DNA of 64,000 nucleotides from Pseudomonadota bacterium (GTDB lineage: Bacteria; Pseudomonadota; Gammaproteobacteria; Pseudomonadales; Pseudohongiellaceae): NCBI GenBank assembly GCA_027592275.1, contig JAQCKF010000005.1:62001-126000 (forward strand). Direction: 5' to 3'. This document shows, in pieces, positions 54,417 to 64,000 of this stretch. The position numbers and the translations under genes are program-made. Below the pieces are notes generated by a model. It did not search any database and was not told the DNA's origin. It saw only the letters and a program-made list of their open reading frames with translations. Within the stretch, counting starts at the first letter, position 1. Each line of letters begins with the position of its first letter.

Positions 54417-55492
54417 TAGAGTTCCAGATTGAGTTTCGTTTTCGCTGCAGTAAGCACTTTTGTCTCAAACCAGTCTAGGAAGACAGCCATTTCCTCATAT
54501 TGGGAGGCTACTTCCAGAAAATACTGGATAACCAGAGGGATATCGGCCAAGTACTGCGGTTTATTATCTCTTATGCACAATCGAGAGAATATCCCCATGA
54601 CTTTGAAATTGCGCTGCAGGCCCATGAGATCGAAGTCGCGGAGGAATTGAGAGACTGAGGCGCCTTCTACTAATCCAGTTGCACTCGCCAATTCGAAGTA
54701 GTGAAGCGCCAGTGATTCAACTAAATCTGGGCTCCAGCGGATATAACAATCCCGTAGTAGGGAGACCAGATCATAGCTATAGGCTCCTGCCATAGCATCT
54801 TGAAAATCTATGATGCCAGGCCCAGAGCCTTCTGGAAATTTCGCTTCATCGAGAATTAGCAGATTCCGTGAATGATAGTCGCGGTGCACCGCCACCTCAG
54901 CCTGCCCTAGAGCGGCCTCTTCTAGGAAAGCAAAAGTGCTGGAGATTAAGTCGCGCTCGGTTGTGCTCAGGTCGAGACCAAGATACTGCTCACAAAACCA
55001 GTCTTCGAAAAGCTGCATTTCTGTACGCAGCTTTTCGCGGTTATAGGGGGCAAGCCTCTTTTTATCTACACTCGACTGTATCTTGATTAACGCGCGAATC
55101 GCGTCCTTGTACAGACTCTCAACCTGATACTCGGAAATCGCATCCAAGCCACCGGCTTGCAATGCTAACAAACGCGGCAAGTATAAGCGGTCGCCGAAAT
55201 CCTCAATTAATAGAAACCCATCGGAATAATTTTTCGCAAATACCTTAGGTGATTTGACGCCCGCATCTCGTAAGTAGTCTGCGACTTCTACAAACAATTC
55301 GCTGTTTTCATTAGTCGGCGGGGCATCTACCGCAATGAAGCTTTGCTCGGGTAGCTGGGCGCGGAAGTAACGGCGAAAACTCGCGTCTCCACTCACAGTA
55401 GTGAGTTCAATATCGACCGAGCCCAATTCCAAAAGCTGCCTCAATTGTCCATTTACCCAATCGTTTAACTGCGCCTTGCGACTATCACTCAT
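54416..55492 (-). CDS. amgK: N-acetylmuramate/N-acetylglucosamine 1-kinase
   Basis: Phosphorylates recycled MurNAc and GlcNAc at C1 for MurU. The 358-residue protein has the aminoglycoside-phosphotransferase fold: catalytic loop V-A-V-H-R-D-Y-H-S-R-N-L-L (about 199-211) and metal-binding I-I-D-F-Q-D-A-M-A-G (about 227-236), then Y-D-L-V-S-L-L-R-D. It overlaps murU by one base. It is divergent from lptD across a 221-base spacer, an arrangement conserved in Pseudomonas. Confidence 0.93.
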   Translation of the reverse strand: MSDSRKAQLNDWVNGQLRQLLELGSVDIELTTVSGDASFRRYFRAQLPEQSFIAVDAPPTNENSELFVEVADYLRDAGVKSPKVFAKNYSDGFLLIEDFGDRLYLPRLLALQAGGLDAISEYQVESLYKDAIRALIKIQSSVDKKRLAPYNREKLRTEMQLFEDWFCEQYLGLDLSTTERDLISSTFAFLEEAALGQAEVAVHRDYHSRNLLILDEAKFPEGSGPGIIDFQDAMAGAYSYDLVSLLRDCYIRWSPDLVESLALHYFELASATGLVEGASVSQFLRDFDLMGLQRNFKVMGIFSRLCIRDNKPQYLADIPLVIQYFLEVASQYEEMAVFLDWFETKVLTAAKTKLNLEL

Positions 55493-55713
55493 TCTGGCTC
55501 GTTTTCTCTTCTTTGCGCGCTCTGCGGCAGCGTAGGCACCGGAAATCTAAGGCCCCGCTTTGCATTCAATCCGCGATGAATTATTATGCCCTGCTTAATA
55601 CATGGTCAAAGCATCTCTTATCACCTAGTTAGTCGGTTTCAATCCAAATTTGTTTAAGGGCTGCCGCCTGTCACAGTGATTTACCCAATAGAATCTGGAA
55701 CCGCGAATCAAGT

Positions 55714-58428
55714 ATGCCGTTAAAAAAGCGCCATCTCTGTAGTGAAATAGCCCTAATCCTGTCTTCGGGATTGCTGCTCACTGCAATATCCAGCACGGCA
55801 CAGGCACAGCTTCCACAAGTCAGCTGCCGGGCAAACGATACAGGCGATGGCTGGATCTGTGACGAGAACCCAACTTCTGGCACCAGCAATACGATTCGTA
55901 CGACTACTCGTCCTCTGAACAATAGGAGAGACAGAGCCGGCAGGAGCGATCCTGCGCCTGGATCAGCACAAACTTCCCAGCAAGCACCCGAGCTATCAGC
56001 AGATAGCCCGAAACCAGATGATAACGAACCAACTGTGCTCACAGCTAGCAACACTAGCCAGCGCTATGAGCTAGATTGGATTCCACTAGAATCTTTAAGC
56101 GCAGAGCAACTCACCGAGCTGGATGGAAACTGTTGTGGCGCGTTTGTAGACCCCATCGGAATTAAGAAGGACAACACGAACCGACCCGCCGATTCCGAAA
56201 CTCGTTTCGATACCGAGCAGGGCATAAGAAATATCTCGCAAAACCTTATCAGTATCGACGGCGATATCATCGTGCAACAAGGCTATCGAACGATCGAGAA
56301 TGACGAATCTACTACTATCGATAGCGAAGAGAACACCGTACTAATGCAGGGCGACGTTATCTTTCGCGAGCCGGGCGTCATGCTGCGGGGCAGTTCAGCC
56401 TTTATTGACAATAATGCCGGCAATAATAGAGTCGAAGATGCGCAGTATGTGCTGCATGACTTAGGTGCCCATGGCAACGCCGAGAGCATCGCCTACAGTA
56501 GCAACACCGGCAGCGTAACCATCGAGAATGGCGAATTTAGCCGATGCGAACCCGAATCGAGATTCTGGTTATTCCGCGCAAAGAGCATCGTTCTCAATCA
56601 GGATGAGGGAGTCGGCTATGCAACCGCGGTGAGCCTCCGTATAAAAGATGTACCAATTTTCTACTACCCAGGCACCCTACCTTTCCCCCTCGGCGACGAG
56701 CGCATGTCTGGTTTCTTGGCGCCCAGCACCGGATCGACGCGCAGCGGTGGCTTCGACTTCGAGCTACCCTACTACTTCAACCTTGCGCCGCAATACGACG
56801 CCACACTCTCGCCTAGACTCATATCAGACCGCGGCGTGCTGACGGGACTAGAACTTCGCTATCTTGCTGAAACCTCACTAAACACCTTGAACATGTCCTA
56901 CCTAGGCAATGACAAACTGTTCGATGAAACAACTGCAAACGTGCTCGGCTCTGATTCGCCGCCAACAGATAACCGCTGGTTTATCGGCTACGAACATTAC
57001 GGAGTCTACGGTCGCAACTGGTCCAGCTTTGTTGACTACAATGCCGTGAGCGATGAAGATTATTTCTACGATCTGGGCAGCAATGGCCTGAATACGACCA
57101 GCCGCACTCACCTAAATAGGCAGGCGCGACTAAACTTCAATACCGAATATTTGCGCGCAGGGCTCAATGTGCAGCGCATCCAGATAATCGACCCATTAAT
57201 TTCTTCGATAAACCTGAATCGACCCTATGATCGTCTGCCGCAATTTTATTTTGATACCGACGCCTATTTAGGCGCAGGTTTTCGAGTAGAACTAGGCGGC
57301 CAGGTTACTTCTTTTGACAGGACTCTGGATGAGTCACTCTTATCAACGACCCAACTAGACAATGGTGCACTTGTACATGGCGAACGCTTGAATCTAGAGC
57401 CTGCAATCAGTTGGTCGGTCGAGCAGCCGGGATGGTTCCTGCGCGCCAATGCAAAGTTCAAGCACGCGTCCTACAAACTGCAGAATCAAGCCACGACATC
57501 GATGGATGATCCAAACATTGGCATCAACGTCTACAATCTCGATGGCGGGCTCATCTTCGAGCGCCCCATGTCCGGCGGCTTCACTCAGACACTCGAACCT
57601 AGAGCGTACTATCTATTTAGTGAATTTGAAGACCAAAGCATGCTCCCGCTGTTCGATACCTCGGAACTCAACTTCAGCTTCAGCCAACTGTTTCGCGAAG
57701 ACCGATTCAGTGGTGGTGATCGCATCGGCGATGCCGACCAAGCGAGCATAGCCATTACGAGTCGCATACTCGATGAGAAAGGCAAAGAACGCGCCCGGAT
57801 GAGCTTAGGCCAGATTCGCTACTTCGATGACAGACAGGTGGATCTGAGCAACCCAATCCAATCCTGGATACCGCGCTATTCCCCGCTAAATCAAAAATCC
57901 GCGCTGGCTGGCGAGTTTGCTCTATCCTTCGGGGAGAGCTGGCGCCTGAATACTGACGTACAATACAACGAAGAGACCGAAGAACTGGACGAAGGCAGCT
58001 TTCAACTTCGTTACCATAGAGACAATGATCATCTGTTCAATCTGGCCTATCGCTACCGAAACCTGGTGAATTCGCCTAACTTTATACTCCCCACGGGAAT
58101 CGACCCTCGTATCAAGCAGACCGATCTCTCAGCCGTCTGGCCGATAAATCAAACGTGGAAGCTACTGGCCAGATGGAACTATGACCACAGCAATTCTCGG
58201 AACTTAGAGACCTTTGCCGGAGTCGAATACAGTAATTGTTGTGCGACAATACGGGTTATTGCCCGGGAATGGGTTGACGAGGACGAATTGTTTGTCCCTA
58301 ATATCGAACCGAACCAAGGAATTTTTGTCCAATTCACCCTGAATGGACTAGGAAACATCACAGGAGGCGGCATTAGCAGCCTATTAAGTGACGGTATACG
58401 TGGGTTTAGAGAGAATGATGATGAGTAG
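55714..58428 (+). CDS. lptD: LPS-assembly outer-membrane protein LptD
   Basis: Outer-membrane beta-barrel that inserts lipopolysaccharide with LptE. At 904 residues it is longer than E. coli LptD (784) because of a low-complexity stretch at about 55-110 before the LptA-like domain (D-G-D-I-I-V-Q-Q-G-Y-R-T-I, near 182). A signal peptide covers about 1-30. The barrel follows from about 320. Cysteines for the rearranging disulfides are visible: C-R-A-N-D...W-I-C-D-E near the N-terminus, N-C-C-G near 140, and the adjacent pair N-C-C-A-T-I near 842. surA overlaps the 3' region or follows closely. Confidence 0.95.
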   Translation: MPLKKRHLCSEIALILSSGLLLTAISSTAQAQLPQVSCRANDTGDGWICDENPTSGTSNTIRTTTRPLNNRRDRAGRSDPAPGSAQTSQQAPELSADSPKPDDNEPTVLTASNTSQRYELDWIPLESLSAEQLTELDGNCCGAFVDPIGIKKDNTNRPADSETRFDTEQGIRNISQNLISIDGDIIVQQGYRTIENDESTTIDSEENTVLMQGDVIFREPGVMLRGSSAFIDNNAGNNRVEDAQYVLHDLGAHGNAESIAYSSNTGSVTIENGEFSRCEPESRFWLFRAKSIVLNQDEGVGYATAVSLRIKDVPIFYYPGTLPFPLGDERMSGFLAPSTGSTRSGGFDFELPYYFNLAPQYDATLSPRLISDRGVLTGLELRYLAETSLNTLNMSYLGNDKLFDETTANVLGSDSPPTDNRWFIGYEHYGVYGRNWSSFVDYNAVSDEDYFYDLGSNGLNTTSRTHLNRQARLNFNTEYLRAGLNVQRIQIIDPLISSINLNRPYDRLPQFYFDTDAYLGAGFRVELGGQVTSFDRTLDESLLSTTQLDNGALVHGERLNLEPAISWSVEQPGWFLRANAKFKHASYKLQNQATTSMDDPNIGINVYNLDGGLIFERPMSGGFTQTLEPRAYYLFSEFEDQSMLPLFDTSELNFSFSQLFREDRFSGGDRIGDADQASIAITSRILDEKGKERARMSLGQIRYFDDRQVDLSNPIQSWIPRYSPLNQKSALAGEFALSFGESWRLNTDVQYNEETEELDEGSFQLRYHRDNDHLFNLAYRYRNLVNSPNFILPTGIDPRIKQTDLSAVWPINQTWKLLARWNYDHSNSRNLETFAGVEYSNCCATIRVIAREWVDEDELFVPNIEPNQGIFVQFTLNGLGNITGGGISSLLSDGIRGFRENDDE

Positions 58429-58453
58429 ATCGAGCACTAGAGGAACAGCACCA

Positions 58454-59755
58454 ATGCGACAAGGAGCTCCAACCCTCGTCCGCTTTCTGTCAGCAATCGG
58501 CTTGGGACTGGCATTAACAATTGGCGCAGGATCGGTCTGTGCACAGCGCGTGTTACTGGACAGAATCGTCGCCCTAGTCGACGAAGGCGTGGTCCTGCAG
58601 AGCGAACTTAATACACGTGTTCTTGAAATTCGAGAGAATGCGGCTCGCGCCAACCGCACGCTTCCGGAAGCCGAGCAGTTCAGGACTGAAGTACTGGATT
58701 CGCTGATAATTGAAAATTTGCAGATGCAGTTGGCCGAGAGAGTAAGTATCCGTTTTAACGATGACGAGATTAACCGAATTCTTGGCAGTATGGCCGACAA
58801 CAACAACATGACTTTCGATGAGTATCTGGAGGTATTGAACGAGGCCGGTGTCTACCTACAAACGCGAGAGCAGGTTCGCAAGCAGATGACTCTGCAAGAA
58901 TTGCAGCGCGGCATGGTGAATCGACGAATTCAAATTACCGAACAGGAAATTGATAATTTTTTGAATTCGGAGATGGGTCGTGAAATCATGGCTCCGGATT
59001 TTCTTGTCGAACACATGCTTATTCCCACCGGCAGCGAAGATCCCGAAAAGCAAAGCAAGTTACGCTTTGCCGCCGACTTAACCGCACGAATCAAGGATGG
59101 CGAGAGCTTCGCTGCGGTGCGAGCGGAAGCGGCTCAGGCCCGCTTGTTTGAAGTTAACGCAACAGAGTTCGGGTGGCTCAAAGCTGAAGCGCTCCCAAAC
59201 CTGTTTAGAGAGATTGTCGAAGGCATGGAAGTCGGCGATATAGAAGGGCCCATCGAAGCAGGAAATGGCTTTCATCTAATTCAACTAGCGAACAAGGCCG
59301 GCGGCACTGAGCAGATGGTAAAGCAGACAAACTTTCGCCACATCATGCTCGCTCCGAATGAGATTCGGGACGAACAACAGACAGAAGATGCTATTCACGA
59401 ATTTCGACAGCAAATTGTAGACGGCGAAGACTTTGCGACACTGGCGCGGCAGAATTCTGACGATGACACTTCTGTCGTTGCTGGCGGCGATATGGACTGG
59501 ATCAATGAGGGACAACTGCCACCTGATATGGCAGCTATAATAGATGCTCTGGAAATAGAAGTTCTGAGTGAGCCGTTCCGCACGAACAATGGCTGGCATA
59601 TTGCAGAGGTTATAGAACGCCGCGTAGCCGACCTAAGCACAATCTACTTGCGCAATCAGGCAGAAGGCGCCTTACGTAATCGCAAGTTTGATTTGGAATT
59701 GCAGAATTGGCTAATTGAGATTCGCGAAGAGGCCTTCGTAGAGTTTATCGATTAG
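58454..59755 (+). CDS. surA: Periplasmic chaperone / peptidyl-prolyl isomerase SurA
   Basis: Escorts outer-membrane proteins such as LptD through the periplasm. About 433 residues from ATG 58454, supported by AGAGGAA about 8 bases upstream and a good signal peptide (M-R-Q-G-A-P-T-L-V-R-F-L-S-A-I-G-L... cut at C-A-Q); three ATGs from 58415 inside lptD are alternatives. The SurA_N domain (R-I-V-A-L-V-D-E-G-V-V-L-Q-S-E-L) is followed by two parvulin domains (L-V-E-H-M-L-I-P and F-R-H-I-M-L-A-P), as in E. coli. pdxA follows after 109 bases. Confidence 0.95.
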   Translation: MRQGAPTLVRFLSAIGLGLALTIGAGSVCAQRVLLDRIVALVDEGVVLQSELNTRVLEIRENAARANRTLPEAEQFRTEVLDSLIIENLQMQLAERVSIRFNDDEINRILGSMADNNNMTFDEYLEVLNEAGVYLQTREQVRKQMTLQELQRGMVNRRIQITEQEIDNFLNSEMGREIMAPDFLVEHMLIPTGSEDPEKQSKLRFAADLTARIKDGESFAAVRAEAAQARLFEVNATEFGWLKAEALPNLFREIVEGMEVGDIEGPIEAGNGFHLIQLANKAGGTEQMVKQTNFRHIMLAPNEIRDEQQTEDAIHEFRQQIVDGEDFATLARQNSDDDTSVVAGGDMDWINEGQLPPDMAAIIDALEIEVLSEPFRTNNGWHIAEVIERRVADLSTIYLRNQAEGALRNRKFDLELQNWLIEIREEAFVEFID

Positions 59756-59864
59756 AGTTCGCTTCGACTTCATTCAACAGATCTTACTTGAAAGGCCATA
59801 CTTAGAAGACCTCGCTATCTAAGACCACAAGAGATCATCCCGATAGCTTCGCAGGAAAGCCGTT

Positions 59865-60857
59865 GTGACACACCGAATAGCTATAACGCCAGGAGAGCCA
59901 GCTGGCATAGGTCCCGACCTATGCATAGCCATAGCACAGAACCCTCCCAGCGATGTTGAATTGGTCATCGTCGCAGACCCTGAGCTGCTTGCGAATCGAG
60001 CTGCGCAGCTAGGACATCCACTTAGACTCAAAACTTTCGAAGCAGCTACTGAATCCGCAGAAACAAAAGCGGGAGAACTAACAGTGCTTCCCGTTCAATT
60101 GCGATCGAAATCAGCGCCAGGAGTACTGGACAAGGCCAATGCGGAATACGTACTGGAAACACTGCGGGTAGCCGCCCAGACTGTCAGCGATGGCAATTGC
60201 GATGCAATGGTCACAGGCCCGGTTCACAAGGGAATCATCAACGACGCGGGTATACCATTCTCCGGTCATACCGAGTACCTCGCCGAATACTATAAACAAG
60301 ACCTCACCGTTATGATGCTGGCAACCCAAGGCCTGCGCGTAGCCTTGGCGACGACGCACCTACCGCTGAGTGCAGTACCTGCCGCGATCACGAAAGAGTT
60401 GTTGCGCGCTATCATCAAAATTTTGAACGCCGATCTGCAATCAAAATTCGGAATTGTTACACCCAAGATTCTAGTGTGCGGACTCAACCCTCATGCCGGC
60501 GAAGGCGGACACCTAGGTAGCGAGGAGATCGAGACTATCGAACCTGTTCTAGAGGAGATGCGAGATCAGGGAATAGACCTGGTTGGCCCGCTGCCTGCCG
60601 ACACACTTTTTACGACCAAATACCTCGCCAACGCCGATGCCGTTCTTGCGATGTACCACGATCAGGGGCTGCCCGTACTAAAATTCAAGGGCTTCGGAGC
60701 GGCGAGTAATATCACCCTAGGACTGCCAATTATAAGAACATCGGTCGATCATGGTACCGCACTGGATCTAGCCGCAACTGGCAAGGCTGAAACAGGAAGC
60801 CTAATTAATGCGATTACTACAGCGCTGGAAATGAGCAAACACTGGAGGCGGTCTTAG
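59865..60857 (+). CDS. pdxA: 4-hydroxythreonine-4-phosphate dehydrogenase
   Basis: NAD-dependent step of pyridoxal-phosphate synthesis. The 330-residue protein starts at a GTG ([16 protein letters not shown]). Metal-binding histidines appear in [11 protein letters not shown] (about 132-142), [11 protein letters not shown] (about 207-217) and M-Y-H-D-Q-G-L-P (about 264-271). The rsmA start codon overlaps its stop by one base, so the two are coupled. Confidence 0.95.
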   Translation: MTHRIAITPGEPAGIGPDLCIAIAQNPPSDVELVIVADPELLANRAAQLGHPLRLKTFEAATESAETKAGELTVLPVQLRSKSAPGVLDKANAEYVLETLRVAAQTVSDGNCDAMVTGPVHKGIINDAGIPFSGHTEYLAEYYKQDLTVMMLATQGLRVALATTHLPLSAVPAAITKELLRAIIKILNADLQSKFGIVTPKILVCGLNPHAGEGGHLGSEEIETIEPVLEEMRDQGIDLVGPLPADTLFTTKYLANADAVLAMYHDQGLPVLKFKGFGAASNITLGLPIIRTSVDHGTALDLAATGKAETGSLINAITTALEMSKHWRRS

Positions 60858-61678
60858 TGGCGCAGCCTAAAGTGGTAACTCTGAGTACTGGCACGGCACA
60901 CCAGGCCCGCAAGCGCTTTGGTCAGAATTTCCTTCACGACCAGCAAGTAATCGATCGTATTATTAGCCAGATCGCACCCTCGTGTGACGACCATCTTCTA
61001 GAGATAGGCCCTGGACAAGGCGCCCTCACTAAGCAGCTCGCAGGGTCCGGCGCGAGGTTGGACTGTGTCGAATTGGATTGTGACTTAGCCGAGCACCTTA
61101 AACATGAATACCGCGACTACGATAATGTGCACATTCACCAACACGACATTCTCAAGTTCGACCTGAACGATCTTGAGCTTAGTAACAAACGGATTCGTAT
61201 CATCGGCAATCTTCCATACAACATTTCGACACCCGTTCTTTTCCACTTACTACAGTACTACGAGAAAATTGAAGACATGAGCTTCATGTTGCAACTAGAA
61301 GTAGTGGAGCGCATGTCAGCCAATGTAGGCGATAAGAACTACGGACGACTTAGTTTGATGCTGCAGTATTATTGTCAAGCCGAGAAGTTGTTCGACGTTC
61401 CCCCCCAGGCTTTCACTCCTCAACCGAAAGTAAATTCGGCTATAGTACGGTTAACGCCGCACAAGGAACTGCCCATTACAGCAAAAGATCCGGACTGCCT
61501 TAAAGTAGTCGTACGCACCGCGTTCAATCAACGTCGCAAGACATTAAAAAACAGCCTAAAGACGCTTATATCTGATAGCGAGCTTGGCGATCTCGAGATA
61601 GACATGAGGCTCAGACCTGAAAAATTGAGTCTTTCTGACTACGTAAAAATAAGCGATGCAATAAGTGAGTCAATATGA
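60857..61678 (+). CDS. rsmA: 16S rRNA dimethyladenosine transferase (KsgA)
   Basis: Dimethylates two adjacent adenines near the 16S rRNA 3' end as a check on small-subunit assembly. The 273-residue protein begins at GTG 60857, overlapping pdxA by one base. R-K-R-F-G-Q-N-F-L-H-D (about 18-28), SAM-binding E-I-G-P-G-Q-G-A-L-T (about 52-61), V-E-L-D, and the catalytic N-L-P-Y-N-I-S-T-P (about 117-125) are all present. apaG overlaps its end by 4 bases. Confidence 0.96.
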   Translation: MAQPKVVTLSTGTAHQARKRFGQNFLHDQQVIDRIISQIAPSCDDHLLEIGPGQGALTKQLAGSGARLDCVELDCDLAEHLKHEYRDYDNVHIHQHDILKFDLNDLELSNKRIRIIGNLPYNISTPVLFHLLQYYEKIEDMSFMLQLEVVERMSANVGDKNYGRLSLMLQYYCQAEKLFDVPPQAFTPQPKVNSAIVRLTPHKELPITAKDPDCLKVVVRTAFNQRRKTLKNSLKTLISDSELGDLEIDMRLRPEKLSLSDYVKISDAISESI

Positions 61679-62052
61679 ACAAGCAACCCGATATTAAAAT
61701 TGAAGTTAGAACACACTTTTTACTAGAACAATCTGACCCTGAGGAAGACCGTTATGCTTTCGCCTACACGGTGGAAATCTGTAATCGCAGCGACGAGATG
61801 GTTAAGCTATTGAATCGTTACTGGCACATCACAGACGACAACGAGAAAGTTGAGGAAGTCCGCGGTCCCGGTGTAATTGGTCAGCAACCAGAAATTCTAC
61901 CGGGTCAGTCGTTTCACTACACCAGCGGCGCTATCATCGAAACCCAATTTGGCAGCATGCAAGGCGATTATGAGATGCAGAGTGCCAGCGGTGAGAAATT
62001 TACAGCGCAGATACCACCCTTCCTGTTAGCTCCTCCACTTGCCGTTCACTAG
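61675..62052 (+). CDS. apaG: ApaG protein
   Basis: A 125-residue single-domain protein with a fibronectin-III-like fold; in other bacteria linked to cobalt/magnesium resistance, biochemical role unresolved. Conserved features: Y-A-F-A-Y-T-V-E-I-C-N-R-S, L-L-N-R-Y-W-H-I-T-D, E-V-R-G-P-G-V-I-G-Q-Q-P-E-I-L-P-G, F-H-Y-T-S-G and G-S-M-Q-G-D-Y. The ATG overlaps the rsmA stop (ATGA), and apaH follows, the usual rsmA-apaG-apaH order. Confidence 0.94.
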   Translation: MNKQPDIKIEVRTHFLLEQSDPEEDRYAFAYTVEICNRSDEMVKLLNRYWHITDDNEKVEEVRGPGVIGQQPEILPGQSFHYTSGAIIETQFGSMQGDYEMQSASGEKFTAQIPPFLLAPPLAVH

Positions 62053-62146
62053 GGCGCGCAGCCAGAACTGTCTAAAACAAGTTGCCGCAGAGTGATGTTA
62101 TACTCTTAGCCATGCATTTATTACCCACATTAGCTTTCTACCCCAC

Positions 62147-62968
62147 ATGAGTACCTACGTGGTCGGCGATCTCCAGGGCTGTTACAAGCCACTGAAGAAA
62201 CTTCTCAAAAAAGTTAAGTTCTCAGAATCCGAAGACAAACTCTGGTGCGTTGGCGATCTTGCTAATCGTGGACCTGATTCGCTAGAGACATTGCGTTTCT
62301 TGCACGATATGGCCGACTCAATAGAACTCGTATTGGGAAACCATGACCTCCATCTCATAGCAATACATGAAGGTTGTGCACCTGCCAGAAGCAAAGACAC
62401 ACTAGGGGATCTGCTGAACGCCCCGGACTGCCAGCATCTCTGCGATTGGCTGCGAACCCAGCCGCTCGCCCACTATGAAAGCCTAGACACTAAGACCGGC
62501 GTTAAAGATTTCCTAATGGTGCACGCGGGTGTGGCACCACACTGGACCTTGCAGAAGACATTGGATCTCTCCGCGGAGGTTCAGTTCGCACTGCTCGATA
62601 CGCAGTACAAGACATTCCTGCGCCATATGTATGGCAACACCCCTGATCGCTGGCACGACGAATTAGAAGATCTAGACCGCTTACGCGTGATTACCAATTA
62701 CCTTACGCGAGTTCGCTTCTGCGACGAGATCGGGACTATGCAATTCACTGCGAAAGAGGGCCTAGGGTCAGCTCCACAGGGGTTTAAACCGTGGTTCGAA
62801 TACGAGACGATAACGCCGGAAACGACAATTCTTTTTGGACACTGGGCGGCACTCGAAGGCTATACTGGCAAGAAACATGTTTTTGCGTTAGATACTGGCT
62901 ATGTCTGGGGTCGCGAACTAACTTTAATGCGGCTCGAAGATGAGCAGCTATACTCCATCTCCAGTTAG
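62147..62968 (+). CDS. apaH: Symmetrical bis(5'-nucleosyl)-tetraphosphatase
   Basis: Splits Ap4A into two ADP. The 273-residue metallophosphatase shows V-V-G-D-L-Q-G-C (5-12, metal Asp; Gln replaces the frequent His or is as in E. coli D-I-H-G-C type with variation), V-G-D-L-A-N-R-G-P-D-S-L (about 36-47), L-G-N-H-D-L-H-L (about 62-69) and the C-terminal F-G-H-W-A-A-L-E-G. All four metal-ligand blocks are recognisable. It lies 94 bases after apaG and 42 bases ahead of cca. Confidence 0.93.
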   Translation: MSTYVVGDLQGCYKPLKKLLKKVKFSESEDKLWCVGDLANRGPDSLETLRFLHDMADSIELVLGNHDLHLIAIHEGCAPARSKDTLGDLLNAPDCQHLCDWLRTQPLAHYESLDTKTGVKDFLMVHAGVAPHWTLQKTLDLSAEVQFALLDTQYKTFLRHMYGNTPDRWHDELEDLDRLRVITNYLTRVRFCDEIGTMQFTAKEGLGSAPQGFKPWFEYETITPETTILFGHWAALEGYTGKKHVFALDTGYVWGRELTLMRLEDEQLYSISS

Positions 62969-63010
62969 ACCAAAGTTAAATACAAGCTAGATTCAAAGCA
63001 GCAATTCAAG

Positions 63011-64000
63011 ATGACTATGGAAACATATCTAGTCGGCGGCGCAGTCCGCGACAGCCTCTTAGGCCTTCCCGTTCGGGACAAGGACTGGGTCGTCGTCGGA
63101 AGCAATGCTAGGTTGATGAAAGAACAAGGCTATTTGCAAGTCGGCAAAGGCTTCCCCGTGTTTCTTCATCCCGAGACCAAGCAGGAATATGCGCTAGCTC
63201 GAACTGAAAGAAAAATTGGCGTGGGATATCTAGGCTTCGAGTTCGATGCGTCTGAATTTGTCACGCTAGAGCAAGACCTACTGCGCAGAGACCTCACCAT
63301 CAATGCCATCGCCGAATCTAGCGACGGTCAAATTATCGACCCCTACGATGGTCGCCAGGACATTAAAGACAAAGTACTGCGCCATGTCTCCCCAGCATTC
63401 GCCGAAGACCCGCTGCGGGTGCTGAGAGTCGCCAAATTCGCAGCGCGTTTCGCGAAGCTCGGCTTTACAGTCGCCCCGGAAACTCAAAAACTAATGAACG
63501 ACATCGTCCACAGCGGCGAGATCGATGCCCTCGTTCGCGAGAGAGTCTGGCAGGAAATTGAGCAAGCCATGGGCGGCCCAGCACCGGATGTGTTCATTCG
63601 AGTTCTGCGGGACTGTGGTGCACTTAAGTTGATCCTACCAGAAGTAGATCGGCTCTTCGGCGTACCGCAACCGGCCAAGTATCACCCAGAAGTGGACACT
63701 GGCTTGCACACCCTTCTTTGTCTGCAGCAGGCAGCTATGCTAACCGACGATCCTGTGGTTCGCTACGCAGTCCTAGTGCATGACGTAGGCAAAGGAGTCA
63801 CTGACAAAGGCAAATGGCCCAGCCACTATGCGCATGAAACCCTAGGCCTACCGCTGCAAGCAGACATCAGTAAGCGCCTGCATGTGCCGAATGAATTTTC
63901 GAAACTAGCCGCCCTCGTTTGTGAGCATCACACCAAATTGCACCGCATTAAAGAGCTGCGCCCAGCTGCACTTTTGAAGTTGATAGAGGCGCTCGATGGT
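63011..64000 (+). CDS. cca: CCA-adding tRNA nucleotidyltransferase, 3' end missing
   Basis: Adds or repairs the CCA end of tRNAs. The frame runs open for 330 codons to the window edge. The nucleotidyltransferase head has [13 protein letters not shown] (6-18), the metal pair R-D-K-D-W-V (22-27), [10 protein letters not shown] (about 93-102) and E-D-P-L-R-V-L-R-V (about 136-144). An HD domain begins [11 protein letters not shown] (about 254-264), as in E. coli-type class II Cca with phosphohydrolase activity. ATG 63017 is an alternative start. It completes the apaG-apaH-cca order. Confidence 0.93.
   Translation, partial: MTMETYLVGGAVRDSLLGLPVRDKDWVVVGSNARLMKEQGYLQVGKGFPVFLHPETKQEYALARTERKIGVGYLGFEFDASEFVTLEQDLLRRDLTINAIAESSDGQIIDPYDGRQDIKDKVLRHVSPAFAEDPLRVLRVAKFAARFAKLGFTVAPETQKLMNDIVHSGEIDALVRERVWQEIEQAMGGPAPDVFIRVLRDCGALKLILPEVDRLFGVPQPAKYHPEVDTGLHTLLCLQQAAMLTDDPVVRYAVLVHDVGKGVTDKGKWPSHYAHETLGLPLQADISKRLHVPNEFSKLAALVCEHHTKLHRIKELRPAALLKLIEALDG

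Overview
The window is a contiguous piece of a gammaproteobacterial chromosome of roughly balanced base composition. The best placement markers are the gene orders amgK-murU-djlA // lptD-surA-pdxA-rsmA-apaG-apaH-cca, aroQ-accB-accC-prmA-(DUF3426)-dusB-fis-purH-purD, and osmC-crp next to trpGDC, which are typical of Pseudomonas-like and marine oligotrophic Gammaproteobacteria. FabA/FabB, a CRP close to that of E. coli, Coq7 and DusB agree. A marine (OMG-like) lineage is my guess from the fatty-acid-degradation and photolyase content; I cannot name a genus.

Layout. 1-12.8 kb: an accessory catabolic block with a partial GST-kappa/DsbA-like isomerase, a haloalkane dehalogenase, an AMP-forming acyl-CoA ligase, acyl-CoA dehydrogenase, thiolase, a 3-hydroxyacyl-CoA-dehydrogenase-like SDR, an alpha-methylacyl-CoA racemase-like enzyme and a crotonase. 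Together these form a full beta-oxidation cycle plus the racemase needed for methyl-branched acyl-CoAs. Secreted proteins of unknown function, a shrunken formylglycine-generating-enzyme-like protein and a degenerate GGDEF membrane protein lie among them. 12.8-21.9 kb: DoxX, a monooxygenase-fold protein, an OPA-type transporter, an alanine/sodium symporter, a second copy of the unknown secreted family, a DPP-IV lipoprotein and purC. 21.9-22.4 kb: one intact tRNA-Thr flanked by decayed copies. 22.4-31.5 kb: an acyltransferase, a sterol-desaturase-like hydroxylase, pgi, small accessory genes, and manB-galU-manC, which make nucleotide sugars for surface polysaccharide.

31.7-44.9 kb is core metabolism on the plus strand: fabA-fabB, a DsbD reduced to its alpha domain, aroQ-accB-accC-prmA, a zinc-ribbon DUF3426 protein, dusB-fis, purH-purD, coq7. 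44.9-52.8 kb holds osmC, crp and the trp genes (trpC, trpD, trpG, then trpE-rpe) with a photolyase placed between trpG and trpE. 52.9-64 kb holds djlA-murU-amgK running left and lptD-surA-pdxA-rsmA-apaG-apaH-cca running right, with cca cut by the window edge.

The most unusual signals are non-coding. The spacers before accB and before the DUF3426 gene share an about 85-base element with two conserved, partly covarying stem-loops; its second hairpin shows a GGA/GGGA loop, and a separate hairpin beside it matches the CsrA/RsmA binding consensus. Others are the tRNA-Thr decay array, a 48/49-base tandem array that forms the ends of two convergent genes, and an octamer repeat sitting where the start of a membrane GGDEF gene should be. 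I found no CRISPR array, insertion sequence, prophage or obvious defence system.
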